DNA of 51,595 nt from UBA9630 sp043725085 (GTDB lineage Bacteria; Patescibacteriota; Minisyncoccia; Moranbacterales; UBA2206). Made by a program: the position numbers and the translations under genes. The notes beneath the pieces are model-generated. The model worked only from the letters and a program-made list of their open reading frames with translations. It ran no database searches and had not been told where the DNA came from. Each line of letters begins with the position of its first letter. Positions within the stretch are counted from its first letter, which is position 1. The stretch lies in contig JAYSLY010000046.1 in assembly GCA_043725085.1 (NCBI GenBank), forward strand, positions 1 through 51,595, read 5' to 3'. Shown piece by piece: positions 22,186 through 31,601 of this stretch.

Positions 22186-25100
22186 ATGATCAAAACAAAA
22201 ATCAATGTCAAATTTGAGAGAGAGAGAGAGAGAGTTAATGGCGCTCAAAAATTAGAAAACAGAAATCTTTTAGACTTTGGCCAAAAGATAATTTTAACTT
22301 GTCTTTTGGTTTTTATTTTTGGGCTTGGGGCGAAGGCGAGTGCGGCGACCTTAGCAAACCCAGAACAATGGCAATATCAAAAGAAGATTAACATTACTGG
22401 AACGGGATCCGCTGAAACTGATTACATTACCAATGTAAATTTACACTACGGATCATCTTCTGGCGATACCACAGCCAAAGATGTATTTCTTGACAGCCAT
22501 GCAAAGACTGATTTTTCTGATGTTAGAATTACTGATTCAACGGGCAATTTAATTCCCTTCTATTTGACCCCAGCCGTAAATGCAGAAATGATTTACAGCA
22601 ATACTAAAACCGGATATCATAATGTTCGACTTGCTGACGGTTCATTACTGGCTTACGGGGTATCGGGGCAAGCGGGTATAGTTCTTAGCACAGATAATGG
22701 GAATACTTGGACTCAGAAATTCGTTGTTTCTAGTATGGGAAGTTTGCTTTTTGTTGATTCGAGAGGTTATTGGTATTGGATGAGTGGGAATTTATTAAAG
22801 CGTTCAACAGACGGGGTGACATCTTCCACTGTTCTAGATATTGGGTCTAATAATAGTATCCAATGGATTGGAATGACCGAAGACAATTCTCATAATCTTT
22901 GGGTGGGACAATACACCTCTGATGGGGGAAATCGTCCTTCAATTCGGAAATCAACCGATGGAGGAGCGAACTTTAATGAAGTGCTTGGCTATACAACTTC
23001 GCCTGCATGGCAGACAAGTTATTCTTATGTTGTTGGAGATATTATCAGGCCGACAACCGCAAATAGTCACCTCTATTATGTTTCATCTGTCACAACTGGC
23101 ATTTCGAGCGGAAGCGAGCCTTCGTGGCCAACGACGACCAGCGCAACTGTGGTTGATGGAGGAGTAACCTGGAAAGAAAGCTCGTGGCAACATATTCATG
23201 GTATTGGTGCCGATCCTTATACTGGGAATATTTATTTTGGTTTTGATGGAGAGCCAGCTATTGTGAAATCCACCGATGGAACTACTTTTAAAGTACTGCG
23301 AGCCAATCTTGATGCTGATGTTACCCAAATGGCTTTCGCTCCTACTTATCGACTATTTGGCAGTGGAGCAAGCGCAGCTATGCAAGGGGAATCTTTACTA
23401 AAAGCAAACGCAGATGACTCAATCATAACGGCTATTTTCAATAGAGGCCAAGATATACAAGGAGTAAAAATCATAGGTTCTACTATTGTGATAAGTGGAG
23501 TTTCTTATGACAGAGCCGCTTACCCCGCTATATATGTCAGCACTGATGGTGGTACAACTTTTAATATGATGACTCACTATCCATTCGATTCATCCCTGAG
23601 CTTTAGTGGTTATGAATATTTTGACGGTCCGTATACTCCTGCGGGAGCAAGCGAAACAGCTATTTTTGCTGGTGGTAACGTTGGCACCGGATCAGGTTCT
23701 TATCCGAATGGGCGTATTTATGTGGGAAGTAATCACTACCAAGGTGAAGTCTATCTTAAAATTCCTTCTCTTCCAGCGGGAGGAAAAGATTTTTATGTTT
23801 GGTATGGCAATTCTTCAGCTACTTCGACCAGTGATGTAACAATGTTTCCAAATATGGTACAAAACACCCTTGTTGCTAGATGGAAAATGGATGAAGGTAG
23901 TGGAACGAGTGTAGTTGATTCGTGTGCCTCTTCCGGGGCTTCTTGCTTGGAGACCGGCACTCACAACGGAACGCTTACACATACATCCGGAAAAGGATCA
24001 TACAATGCTTTTAATGGGAGAAGGTCGGGAATGTATTATCCGGATATTAAACAATCTGGGGCTTCTTATAATTTCAATGCCGGTGATTATGTTGAGGTAG
24101 CAGATCATGCCAATCTCCAAATGGTTAAGAATTTTACGGTCACGGCTTGGATACGTGGAACAAATTTGGCAAGCAATCAATGCATAATTTGCAAGGGATC
24201 AAATTCAAGTGGAAATTTTTGGGGTCTTGCTACTGGAGGAACTGGTGGGAATTTGAAGTTTTATAACGGTAGCGGATCCACTTTTAAATATACAAGTTAT
24301 CCAGTTCCGCTCAATGCTTCAGATTGGAAAAATGTGACAGCGGTCATAGATAATGCAAGTCCGGCTAAAGTAACATTTTATGTAAATGGCGTAGTTGATG
24401 GAAGTTCGCAAACATTAAGTGCCGACGTTGGAAGTACGGTGGGATTGAATCTTAGAATAGGTGCTGATACGGCGAGCAATTTTAAATTTACTGGCGACAT
24501 TGATGACGTGCAAATTTATAATACCGCTCTTGCCGCCACTCAAATTCGCCAAATTTACGAAGACCGAATGTTTGCATCAGTCGAACCTTCAATCAGCTCT
24601 GCCACTTCAACTTATCCCATTTATGGAAACCCATATATTGAAGGTTTTGAATTACAGCCTTCATATACGATGGGGACAAATGAAGTAGACACCTCTGCTA
24701 ATGTTCGCGTGTATGGCGATGGAAAATTTCGAAACACTGAAACTGCCGGAGGAACGACTGCTGATCTTTACGTAATACCTCAAGGTAGTCAAACTACCAA
24801 ATGGCTGGATATTACCAAAGCAGATGATGAACTTTCTCTTATTTGGGAAGCAAATCATAAAAAATGGAAAGAATCCTCCATTATTTTGGGAGAAACAAAC
24901 ACGCTACACATTGTAGGTGATTTAGTAACCGGAAAAAAATATTCTCTTACCATTGACACCAGCTCTCCCAGTGGAAAAATCACCAGCACAGATTGTACCC
25001 AAGCGGGAGTTTGCACGGCTGACGGAACCGGGCATATTACTTTTACCTATACCGGCGGATATTCCGATCATACTTTTGATATCACTGATAATATCGCGCC

Positions 25101-26349
25101 CGCATTTTCCAATATTTCCCCGGCTTCCGGCGCAACAGTTTCCACTGATGACACTATCACTTTCACTGACAGCGAAACAACGAGTCCACAATGTTCTTTG
25201 GATAATTCCCATTGGAACAACTGCACCACGACTGTCACCAGTTTTCATGATCTCACTGGCTGGTCATCAATCAATGAAGGTGACACTTTCACTCTCTTTC
25301 TCAAAGACACAGACGCTGCTAATAATACTGGAACAGCACGAGTGGATAATCTTACCAAAGCCGATGAATCTGCGCCTGTTCGTAACGGCGGCTCGCCAAG
25401 CGGGAATTTATCTTCTGGCACCACCTCAACAACTCTAAGTCTCACTACCAGCGAAACCGCTACCTGTAAATATTCCGCATCTTCCGGAACAACATATGCC
25501 GATATGACCAGTAGCCTTGATACTACAAACGGCACAACACACACCAAAAGCATTTCCGGCCTAACTGATGGCAATTCATATAATTACTATGTCCGATGTG
25601 AAGACGCTTCGCATAATACCAATAACACAGATTATCTGATCAGTTTCTCTGTTGCGAAACCAAATACTAATGAAAATACTGATAATAATACTGATGACGA
25701 TAAAAACTTGAATATCCACAATGTTAAAGCCGAATCTACAGAAAATACGATAACCATCACCTGGAAAACCGATTATAACACCAAATCAACAATCAGATAT
25801 GGAAGAAACAAAAACCTTAGTGAAAAGAAAAAAGACAACAGCAAAGAGAAAAAACACGAGGTGATTTTGAAAAATCTTGAACCAAATACAAAATACTATT
25901 TCCGCATTAAGGCCACTGATAGCGACGGTAACGAAGATTCCGGCAGTATTCACTCTATTGTGACCAAATCTGCTTCTTCGCAAACAACGAATCAAATTTC
26001 CAACCAAAATCAAACAGAAAATCAAAATCAACCAAGCACAACAGAAAATATCCAAACTCCGTCATATTCCGGAAATTCCACACCAAACGCTTGTTCATAC
26101 ATCGTTCAATCCGGCGACACACTTTTGACGATTGCCAAAAAAGTTTATGGCGATGCTACCGCTTATCCTCAAATCATCGAGAAAAACAAAGACAAATATC
26201 CGGACATTGAATCAAAACTTTCTATTGGGCAGGAGTTGACTTTTTGCGACCCCGTAAAATCGCCTGACAGCGATCACGGGGCAAGCAACAATCAAAATCA
26301 GCCCCAAACCAAAACTTTTCGCTGGTGGAATCCCTTCTCTTGGTTTTAA
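22186..26349 (+). CDS. Giant surface protein: DUF2341 split by BNR repeats, LamG, FN3, LysM
   Basis: The product is 1387 residues. A basic N-terminus holds an ERERER run encoded by a GA repeat, followed by a signal peptide (about 33-53, ending AKASA). Residues about 60-130 look like the first half of DUF2341 (WQYQKKINI...DVRITDSTGNLIPFYL). Residues about 134-515 are sialidase/BNR-type repeats (STDNGNTW, STDGGANF, STDGTTF, STDGGTTF). The second DUF2341 half resumes at about 518-550 (VYLKIPSLPAGGKDFYVWYGNSSA). LamG follows at about 561-791, then beta-sandwich repeats, FN3 at about 1175-1262 and LysM at about 1303-1361 (YIVQSGDTLLTIAKKVYGD). LysM suggests anchoring to peptidoglycan; LamG and BNR suggest glycan or protein binding. 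A role in contact with host or other cells is inference. Confidence 0.88.
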   Translation: MIKTKINVKFERERERVNGAQKLENRNLLDFGQKIILTCLLVFIFGLGAKASAATLANPEQWQYQKKINITGTGSAETDYITNVNLHYGSSSGDTTAKDVFLDSHAKTDFSDVRITDSTGNLIPFYLTPAVNAEMIYSNTKTGYHNVRLADGSLLAYGVSGQAGIVLSTDNGNTWTQKFVVSSMGSLLFVDSRGYWYWMSGNLLKRSTDGVTSSTVLDIGSNNSIQWIGMTEDNSHNLWVGQYTSDGGNRPSIRKSTDGGANFNEVLGYTTSPAWQTSYSYVVGDIIRPTTANSHLYYVSSVTTGISSGSEPSWPTTTSATVVDGGVTWKESSWQHIHGIGADPYTGNIYFGFDGEPAIVKSTDGTTFKVLRANLDADVTQMAFAPTYRLFGSGASAAMQGESLLKANADDSIITAIFNRGQDIQGVKIIGSTIVISGVSYDRAAYPAIYVSTDGGTTFNMMTHYPFDSSLSFSGYEYFDGPYTPAGASETAIFAGGNVGTGSGSYPNGRIYVGSNHYQGEVYLKIPSLPAGGKDFYVWYGNSSATSTSDVTMFPNMVQNTLVARWKMDEGSGTSVVDSCASSGASCLETGTHNGTLTHTSGKGSYNAFNGRRSGMYYPDIKQSGASYNFNAGDYVEVADHANLQMVKNFTVTAWIRGTNLASNQCIICKGSNSSGNFWGLATGGTGGNLKFYNGSGSTFKYTSYPVPLNASDWKNVTAVIDNASPAKVTFYVNGVVDGSSQTLSADVGSTVGLNLRIGADTASNFKFTGDIDDVQIYNTALAATQIRQIYEDRMFASVEPSISSATSTYPIYGNPYIEGFELQPSYTMGTNEVDTSANVRVYGDGKFRNTETAGGTTADLYVIPQGSQTTKWLDITKADDELSLIWEANHKKWKESSIILGETNTLHIVGDLVTGKKYSLTIDTSSPSGKITSTDCTQAGVCTADGTGHITFTYTGGYSDHTFDITDNIAPAFSNISPASGATVSTDDTITFTDSETTSPQCSLDNSHWNNCTTTVTSFHDLTGWSSINEGDTFTLFLKDTDAANNTGTARVDNLTKADESAPVRNGGSPSGNLSSGTTSTTLSLTTSETATCKYSASSGTTYADMTSSLDTTNGTTHTKSISGLTDGNSYNYYVRCEDASHNTNNTDYLISFSVAKPNTNENTDNNTDDDKNLNIHNVKAESTENTITITWKTDYNTKSTIRYGRNKNLSEKKKDNSKEKKHEVILKNLEPNTKYYFRIKATDSDGNEDSGSIHSIVTKSASSQTTNQISNQNQTENQNQPSTTENIQTPSYSGNSTPNACSYIVQSGDTLLTIAKKVYGDATAYPQIIEKNKDKYPDIESKLSIGQELTFCDPVKSPDSDHGASNNQNQPQTKTFRWWNPFSWF
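22216..22234 (+). repeat. (GA)9G dinucleotide repeat near the 5' end of the surface-protein gene
   Basis: This 19-nt GA tract lies within the first 17 codons, before the signal peptide. A gain or loss of one unit would shift the frame of the whole 1387-residue protein. Confidence 0.9.
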
Positions 26350-26392
26350 CGCCAAACTCTTGATAAAACCTCAAAAGGGAGGTGTATTTGTT

Positions 26393-26440
26393 TAAGCGTG
26401 CGCGAATGGGTCGGGTGGGTCAAGCACGCTTACCTTTTTA
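26393..26440 (+). terminator. Terminator after the surface-protein gene
   Basis: TAAGCGTGC (26393-26401) pairs with GCACGCTTA (26424-26432), followed by CCTTTTTATTAT. The rest of 26350-26504 shows nothing else. Confidence 0.8.
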
Positions 26441-26504
26441 TTATATTTTTTCTTAATTTTCCGCCGACCAATTTTTTCGCGGGAATTCTGATTTCGTTTT
26501 AATG

Positions 26505-26591
26505 CGGAGAGGGAGGGATTTGAACCCTCGAAGGGTTTTACCCCTTGCCACGTTAGCAGTGTGGTGCTTTCAGCCACTCAGCCACCTCTCC
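26505..26591 (-). tRNA. tRNA-Ser (anticodon GCT)
   Basis: Class II tRNA with long variable arm, acceptor GGAGAGG/CCTCTCC, anticodon loop CTGCTAA with anticodon GCT and discriminator G. CCA is not encoded. Confidence 0.95.
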
Positions 26592-26818
26592 AATTTTTTT
26601 TATTCTATTGTAAAGGATACGATCACTCTCAGTCCTAGACTGATGGGTCTTCGGCCTGAATCTACATCTCCAAATGCCATAAATCTTAACTTTTAAATAC
26701 TACCAGCTGGATTGCTAATTGTAAACCCCGCGCATAGGCATCTGTAGGGATGGGGCATTGCCTCGTTTCTATCTAATGTGTTAATATGAATTAAAGTCGG
26801 CAATTTATTGGAAATTAA

Positions 26819-27409
26819 ATGTATATCGAAAATCACAATAAACATATTGAAAATGATGACGAGGAAGAGTTGCTTTTGGAGAAAAATCACAGGGAACCGG
26901 AAATGCTCGAAGCTCCTGCAAATGAAGAGCTGATAGCGCAACATTCTAAGGATACGCTGATGCATTGGAGTGCGCCGGAGTTTGAAATGTTCGAAAAAGA
27001 TAAAAAGCGTCTTTCCTATATCGCACTTGTTCTTTTGGTAATTATTGTTTATGCAACCTTTACCAATAATCCAATCATGGCGATTGTTTTTGTGCTCATC
27101 GGAATCGTCGCCTATATGCAGCTCAACAAGGAGCCGCGCATCTTGGATTTTCGCATTGTGCCCAAAGGAGTTTTGGCTGGCAATGAAATATACGAGTTTG
27201 AAAATATGCGTTCTTTTTGGATTTTTTATGATCCAAAGTATAAAAAAATAATCAGCTTGCACACCAAGAACTATCTTACACCCTTTGTGCATATTCCCGT
27301 TGAAAACGAAGACCCGGTGGAAATTCGCCGAATTTTGCTCAAATATATTCCGGAAATCAAACAAGAACATAATTTTGCCGAAATATTGGAAAGGTTTTTG
27401 GGAGTATGA
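26819..27409 (+). CDS. Two-helix membrane protein with PH-like C-terminal domain
   Basis: The product is 196 residues. The first 60 are acidic and probably cytoplasmic. Two adjacent transmembrane helices (about 65-82 and 86-104) are followed by a beta-rich domain (about 110-196; RILDFRIVPKGVLAGNEIYEFENMRSFWIFYDP...). That layout resembles bacterial PH-like (bPH) membrane proteins. GGAAA upstream of the ATG is a plausible RBS. The tRNA-Pro gene begins 24 nt after the stop, so the two may be co-transcribed. Function unknown. Confidence 0.65.
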   Translation: MYIENHNKHIENDDEEELLLEKNHREPEMLEAPANEELIAQHSKDTLMHWSAPEFEMFEKDKKRLSYIALVLLVIIVYATFTNNPIMAIVFVLIGIVAYMQLNKEPRILDFRIVPKGVLAGNEIYEFENMRSFWIFYDPKYKKIISLHTKNYLTPFVHIPVENEDPVEIRRILLKYIPEIKQEHNFAEILERFLGV

Positions 27410-27433
27410 TGACGCTTTTTACTTTTTAGATTT

Positions 27434-27507
27434 CGGGCTGTAGTATGCCGGTAGTACGCGTCCATGGGGTGGATGTAGACCGAGTTCGATTCTCGGCAGC
27501 CCGACCA
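27434..27507 (+). tRNA. tRNA-Pro (anticodon GGG)
   Basis: Acceptor CGGGCTG/CAGCCCG, anticodon stem CGTCC/GGATG, loop ATGGGGT with anticodon GGG, T-loop TTCGATT and discriminator A. CCA is encoded (27505-27507). Confidence 0.94.
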
Positions 27508-27551
27508 GGATAGCAGGGGGGGGCAGAAAAACGATCTAACCGGATAAAATC

Positions 27552-28157
27552 ATGGATCTCTCAAATTTTTCAGGCGCTTTTGATTGGATTATCCAGCATG
27601 GGTATTTTTTGATGTTTGTTATCATGCTTATTGAAGGTCCGGTGATCACGGCTGCGGCCGCTTTTGCTGTGGCCTTAGGTTATTTTGATGGTTGGTTAGT
27701 TTTCTTGCTTTCTATTTTGGGCAACCTGATTCCGGATGTGATCTATTACGCCTTGGGTTATTGGGGACGAGAAAGATTAGTCAATAAATATGCGCACCTT
27801 TTCGGTTTGCCGCACGACAGGATAGTTTATTTGGAAAATCTTTCTCGGCGGCACGCAGGAAAAGCGATGACTCTGATTAAGCTAGTTCCGCTTTTAGCAA
27901 CCCCTGGACTGATTATCGCTGGAGCGATCAAAATGCCACTTAGGAAATATATTAATTGGTGCATAATTCTCACCATTCCCTCTTCACTTTTTTTCTATCT
28001 CATCGGCTACTATTTTGGAGCTGCCTATGATAAAATAAATCACTACCTTAATCTGGGAGGACTAGCGCTAATTTTAATGCTAATTCTTTTCGTCTCGGCA
28101 TCTTATGGCTATGGAAAACTGACCGCCAGATTTGCCAAGAAAATCGATAAATCATAA
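27552..28157 (+). CDS. DedA/SNARE-associated family membrane protein (second copy)
   Basis: The product is 201 residues. It carries the DedA motif (MLIEGPVITAAAAFAVALGYFDGWLVFLLSILGNLIPDVIYYALGYWG), the soluble loop with RRHAGKAMTLIKLVPLLATPGLIIAGAIKMPLRKY and two final membrane helices. A role in lipid or undecaprenyl-phosphate translocation is known for family members. It starts 44 nt after tRNA-Pro and heads a run of envelope genes (GT4, GT2, PAP2), which supports a lipid-linked sugar role. Confidence 0.92.
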   Translation: MDLSNFSGAFDWIIQHGYFLMFVIMLIEGPVITAAAAFAVALGYFDGWLVFLLSILGNLIPDVIYYALGYWGRERLVNKYAHLFGLPHDRIVYLENLSRRHAGKAMTLIKLVPLLATPGLIIAGAIKMPLRKYINWCIILTIPSSLFFYLIGYYFGAAYDKINHYLNLGGLALILMLILFVSASYGYGKLTARFAKKIDKS

Positions 28158-28192
28158 TAGACGCTTACGCGTTTTTTGGAAAAATAAAACAT

Positions 28193-29386
28193 ATGCGTAT
28201 TGCCATTTTTTGTGACAACTTTTATCCGGAACTGAGTGGGATTTCTGATTCCATTATCGCTTCTGCGCGAGAACTGGCGAAATGTGGCCACACCGTTCGC
28301 TTTTTTGTGCCGGGCTATTCCGAAAAAGATTTCAAGATGGGCGGGATCAACTCTAAGAGAGAAATTGATTTGGATAATGGCATTGAAATTACGCGCTTTT
28401 TTGCCGTTCCCTATCCCACGCCAACTAAGCAAGGACGAATGGTTATTCCGACTGGTTTGCGCTGGATGGCCATCAAAAAATTCAGACCGGATGTGATTCA
28501 TTCTCATCTTTTTTTTGGTGTCGGGCTAGAAGCAATGCTCGCGGCAAAAATACTCAAGGTGCCTTTTTTGGGAACCAATCACACAGCAATTACGCAGTAT
28601 GTGAAATATGCGCCAGTGAGAGGTGAGTGGGTGGAGCGGTTTAGTCTGAAATATGTCAATTGGTATTATGGCAAGTGCCAGCTCACGACTTCTCCGTCAA
28701 AACTGCTGCTTGATGAGATGAAAAAAAATGGCTTCAAAGGGAGGCACGAAATGGTCTATAATCCGGTTGACATGAAAACTTTTAATCTTAATGCCGATCA
28801 CAACAAAGCTGAATTAAAAGAAAAGTTTAAATTAAACAACAAGGTGATTGTTTATGCCGGAAGATTCGCACCAGAAAAAAATATTGATGTTATCGTGCGT
28901 GCCATTGCTCTGGCTAAAGAAAAAATTCCCGACATCACTTTAGCTATGGCAGGTCATGGCGCCTATTTTGAGGAGATAAACAAATTAGCTCTAAAACTTG
29001 GTCTTCAGAAAAACATTAAGTTTTTTGGGACGCTTAGTCATTTTGAACTAGCTGATCTTTACCGAGCTTCAGATGTTTTTTCCATAACGAGTACGTCAGA
29101 AATTCAGAGCATGACACTTATTCAGGCTATGGCTTGCGGGTTGCCAACAGTCGGGGTGAGAGCAAGAGGTTTTGAATACATCGGAGAAAATGGTATCCTT
29201 GTGGAACCGGGGGATTCAAAAGCGCTTGCCCAAAAATTTGTCTTACTCTTGGAAAATGCGGAGCTGAGAAATGATTTGTCTAGGCGTTCATTGGAATTCG
29301 CGCAAAAATTATCCGACAGAAATATTGCACTTTTATGGGAAAAAATTTATGCACGAGAAATTAATATGTTCAAGGTAAAAATATGA
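28193..29386 (+). CDS. GT4-family glycosyltransferase (second copy)
   Basis: The product is 397 residues with a GT-B fold. The N-terminus MRIAIFCDNFYPELSGISDSI holds the glycine-rich acceptor loop; HSHLFFGVGLEAMLAAK and GTNHTAITQY belong to the first domain. The donor domain has VIVYAGRFAPEKNIDVIV and STSEIQSMTLIQAMACGLPTVGV, the E-x7-E region with Gln in place of the second Glu. It resembles diacylglycerol or polyprenyl-phosphate glycosyltransferases. It overlaps the following GT2 gene by 4 nt (ATGA). Confidence 0.9.
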   Translation: MRIAIFCDNFYPELSGISDSIIASARELAKCGHTVRFFVPGYSEKDFKMGGINSKREIDLDNGIEITRFFAVPYPTPTKQGRMVIPTGLRWMAIKKFRPDVIHSHLFFGVGLEAMLAAKILKVPFLGTNHTAITQYVKYAPVRGEWVERFSLKYVNWYYGKCQLTTSPSKLLLDEMKKNGFKGRHEMVYNPVDMKTFNLNADHNKAELKEKFKLNNKVIVYAGRFAPEKNIDVIVRAIALAKEKIPDITLAMAGHGAYFEEINKLALKLGLQKNIKFFGTLSHFELADLYRASDVFSITSTSEIQSMTLIQAMACGLPTVGVRARGFEYIGENGILVEPGDSKALAQKFVLLLENAELRNDLSRRSLEFAQKLSDRNIALLWEKIYAREINMFKVKI

Positions 29387-30117
29387 AAATTAGTTTTGTT
29401 GTTCCGGCCTACAATGAAGAAAAATATATCGGAAAATGTTTGGAATCAATTTTGCGTGAGATAGCTCGCAGTAAGGTGGATGCGGAAGTTATTGCTGTGA
29501 ATAATGCCAGCACTGACAAAACACGAGAAGTGATCCTGGCTCGCCCGGGCGTTTTGCTCGTGGACGAATTACGAAAAGGTCTATCACAAGCACGTCAAGC
29601 CGGCTTTATTGCCTCCTCAGGAGAAATTATTGCCAACATTGATGCGGATAGCATTTTGGCCCCAGGTTGGATCGAGAAAGCAATGAGAGAATTTTCCAAA
29701 AATAAAAAACTGGTCGCGCTGAGTGGACCATATATCTATTATGACAGGTCATTATGGGTCAACTTCCTCGTTTGGGCGTATTACCTAATAGGCTATGTCG
29801 GGCATCTCTTTAATCACTATATTTTAAGAAAAGGTGCAATGCTCCAGGGCGGCAACTTTGTGCTTAGGCGCAGTGCATTGGAGAAGGTTGGTGGGTTTGA
29901 TGTGCGAATTGGTTTTTATGGTGAAGATACTGATATTGCTAAACGCATTCAAAAAATCGGACAGGCCAAATTTTCCTTTTTCTTTCCGATGCGAACTTCT
30001 GCCAGGAGGTTTTCCGGAGAGGGTCTGATTTTTACTGCCATTCGATACGGAATTAATCATTTTTGGGTAATTATTTTTAATAAACCTTTTTCTAAGGAAT
30101 ATAAAGACATAAGATAA
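29383..30117 (+). CDS. GT2-family glycosyltransferase
   Basis: The product is 244 residues with a GT-A fold: MKISFVVPAYNEEKYIGKCLESIL, VIAVNNASTDKT, ANIDADSILAPGWI (the DxD metal site), GGNFVLRRSALEKVGGFD and GEDTDIAKRIQKIG (acid catalytic region). There is one hydrophobic segment near 125-145. It is coupled by a 4-nt overlap to the GT4 gene and followed 8 nt later by PAP2, suggesting one pathway for a membrane glycolipid or lipid-linked oligosaccharide. Confidence 0.9.
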   Translation: MKISFVVPAYNEEKYIGKCLESILREIARSKVDAEVIAVNNASTDKTREVILARPGVLLVDELRKGLSQARQAGFIASSGEIIANIDADSILAPGWIEKAMREFSKNKKLVALSGPYIYYDRSLWVNFLVWAYYLIGYVGHLFNHYILRKGAMLQGGNFVLRRSALEKVGGFDVRIGFYGEDTDIAKRIQKIGQAKFSFFFPMRTSARRFSGEGLIFTAIRYGINHFWVIIFNKPFSKEYKDIR

Positions 30118-30125
30118 GAAAATAA

Positions 30126-30794
30126 ATGCTTGAGCTCAAGGAAATATTTCTCAAAAATAAACAATATTGGAAGCATAAGGATGTGTCCCAGTCAATTTTT
30201 GTGGGCAGCCTGTTTTTTGTCGTTAGTATCATTATCAATCATTTCACTTCGCTTTATGTCGACAAAAGCGCCAGCAGTCATGTCACTGACATTCTTTTAG
30301 ATAATCTGCCAGTAGTAAGTGTGAATTTTATTGTTAATGAAGTAGCCTGGGTTTTTATCTGGCTGGCAGTTTTATTGCTTCTGATTAAACCGCAAAGAAT
30401 TCCCTATGTGCTGAAAAATGTAGCGTTATTTATTTTTGTCCGCTCGATCTTTATTTCTCTTACGCATCTTGGACCTATCCCGGATCATTCTTTTCTCAAC
30501 CGACATGACCTGTTGACCAATATTGCTTCAGGCAATGATATGTTTTTTTCCGGTCACACTGGCATGCCCTTTCTCTTAGCTTTGATTTTTTGGGAAAACA
30601 AGGTCTTACGCTATATTTTTCTGTTTGGTTCGTTTTTGTTTGGTGTGAGTATGATTTTGGGGCATCTGCACTACTCGATTGATGTCGCTGCCGCCTTTTT
30701 TATCACACACAGTCTTTATCGCATCGGCCTGAAGCTATTTAGCGCTGATTATAAACTTTTTCATAAGGCGGAGTTAGAAGAAGTTAAGGTCTAA
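30126..30794 (+). CDS. PAP2-like (sphingomyelin-synthase-type) membrane phosphatase
   Basis: The product is 222 residues with five or six transmembrane helices. The C-terminal half holds GNDMFFSGHTGMPFLLAL (core SGHT with catalytic His) and GHLHYSIDVAAAFF (His and Asp), matching the PAP2_C type of lipid phosphatase or phosphotransferase. It probably dephosphorylates a lipid phosphate such as a polyprenyl or phosphatidyl species made by the preceding genes. It overlaps the convergent comF stop by 4 nt. Confidence 0.85.
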   Translation: MLELKEIFLKNKQYWKHKDVSQSIFVGSLFFVVSIIINHFTSLYVDKSASSHVTDILLDNLPVVSVNFIVNEVAWVFIWLAVLLLLIKPQRIPYVLKNVALFIFVRSIFISLTHLGPIPDHSFLNRHDLLTNIASGNDMFFSGHTGMPFLLALIFWENKVLRYIFLFGSFLFGVSMILGHLHYSIDVAAAFFITHSLYRIGLKLFSADYKLFHKAELEEVKV

Positions 30795-31432
30795 ATCTTT
30801 TGCCTGGCAATGATTGCGCCAAAAACCTCTTTTGCTCCAGCTGCTTTTAGTGTTTTTGCACACTCAAATAGTGTCGCTCCGGTGGTGGCAACATCATCAA
30901 CAAGGAGAATCCTTTTGCTTTTGATTATTTTTTGCGCTTGCGGAAGAATAGCAAACGCATCATGAAGATTATTCAGTCTTTCCTGATAGTTTTTGATTTT
31001 CATCTGAACTCTGGTTTTCTTTTGGCGAAAAACCAAATCATTGCGAACCGGAAGAGGAAGGCCCGGAGTCAAATTTTGGCTGATCGCTAAAGCTAAAATT
31101 TCCGCTTGATTGAATCCGCGCCATTTCAACTTGCGCTTGTGAATGGGGATGGGGATAATAAAATCAGGCAAGGGGAGATCATTTTTTCGCAGAATTCTTG
31201 CGATTATCTCTCCAAGTGGTATGCCAAGGTCAAAAACGAAGCTATATTTGAATAAATGGACCAATTTGGAAACTTTTTGATAATCCGTGGCGCAAATAAG
31301 CGCATCCAAAGCTAGGGAAGTTTCTTTTTCGAATCGGAATCTTTTGCATTTTTCGCAAATGGAGCCGTTTTGGGTGATTTCTTTTTCACAATAGGGGCAA
31401 AGCTGAAAAGAAAGCAGTGGAAATTCACCCAC
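30791..31432 (-). CDS. comF: ComF family phosphoribosyltransferase-like protein
   Basis: The product is 214 residues from the first standard start codon (GTG 31432). It shows a zinc ribbon (CPYCEKEI...CEKC), then the PRTase fold: FIIPIPIHKRKLKWRGFNQAEILA, RVQMKIKNYQERLNNLHDAF and the PRPP loop KRILLVDDVATTGATLFECAKTL. ComF proteins take part in DNA uptake in competent bacteria, which fits the T4P genes here. The same frame stays open upstream and encodes a canonical first CxxC pair, so the true protein is probably about 38 residues longer (see 31433-31546). Confidence 0.88.
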   Translation of the reverse strand: MGEFPLLSFQLCPYCEKEITQNGSICEKCKRFRFEKETSLALDALICATDYQKVSKLVHLFKYSFVFDLGIPLGEIIARILRKNDLPLPDFIIPIPIHKRKLKWRGFNQAEILALAISQNLTPGLPLPVRNDLVFRQKKTRVQMKIKNYQERLNNLHDAFAILPQAQKIIKSKRILLVDDVATTGATLFECAKTLKAAGAKEVFGAIIARQKI

Positions 31433-31546
31433 ACACTCATCACAAAGCCAAACAGCTTTTTTCTGGCAAGCAAGGCATGCGATGGGGAAAAGAGCGTCAA
31501 GGAAAAAAGTGTTTACCTTTTCTAATTTAGAAAGTAATTGTTTGAT
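31433..31546 (-). other. Probable N-terminal extension of ComF without a standard start codon
   Basis: In frame with comF, this stretch encodes FFLDALFPIACLACQKK and AVWLCDECVGEF, the usual ComF N-terminus with two CxxC pairs. No ATG, GTG or TTG exists in frame between the upstream stop and GTG 31432. The candidate start is ATC at 31546. A mutated start codon is the alternative. Confidence 0.6.
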
Positions 31547-31601
31547 GGTTTTGCTATTATTTGTTACTTCGTGGGTTGTGTTGCAGTTTTAGTGAAGCTC
31601 G

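Noticed and set aside
26592..26818. Short coding or RNA gene between tRNA-Ser(GCT) and the membrane protein
   Set aside because: Only a GGGGCATTGCC-type partial palindrome and a weak extended -10 are seen; no gene can be supported.
26693..27370. Long open frame on the minus strand opposite the two-helix membrane protein
   Set aside because: It is the mirror of a gene with clear membrane helices and an RBS; its translation has no recognisable composition or motif.
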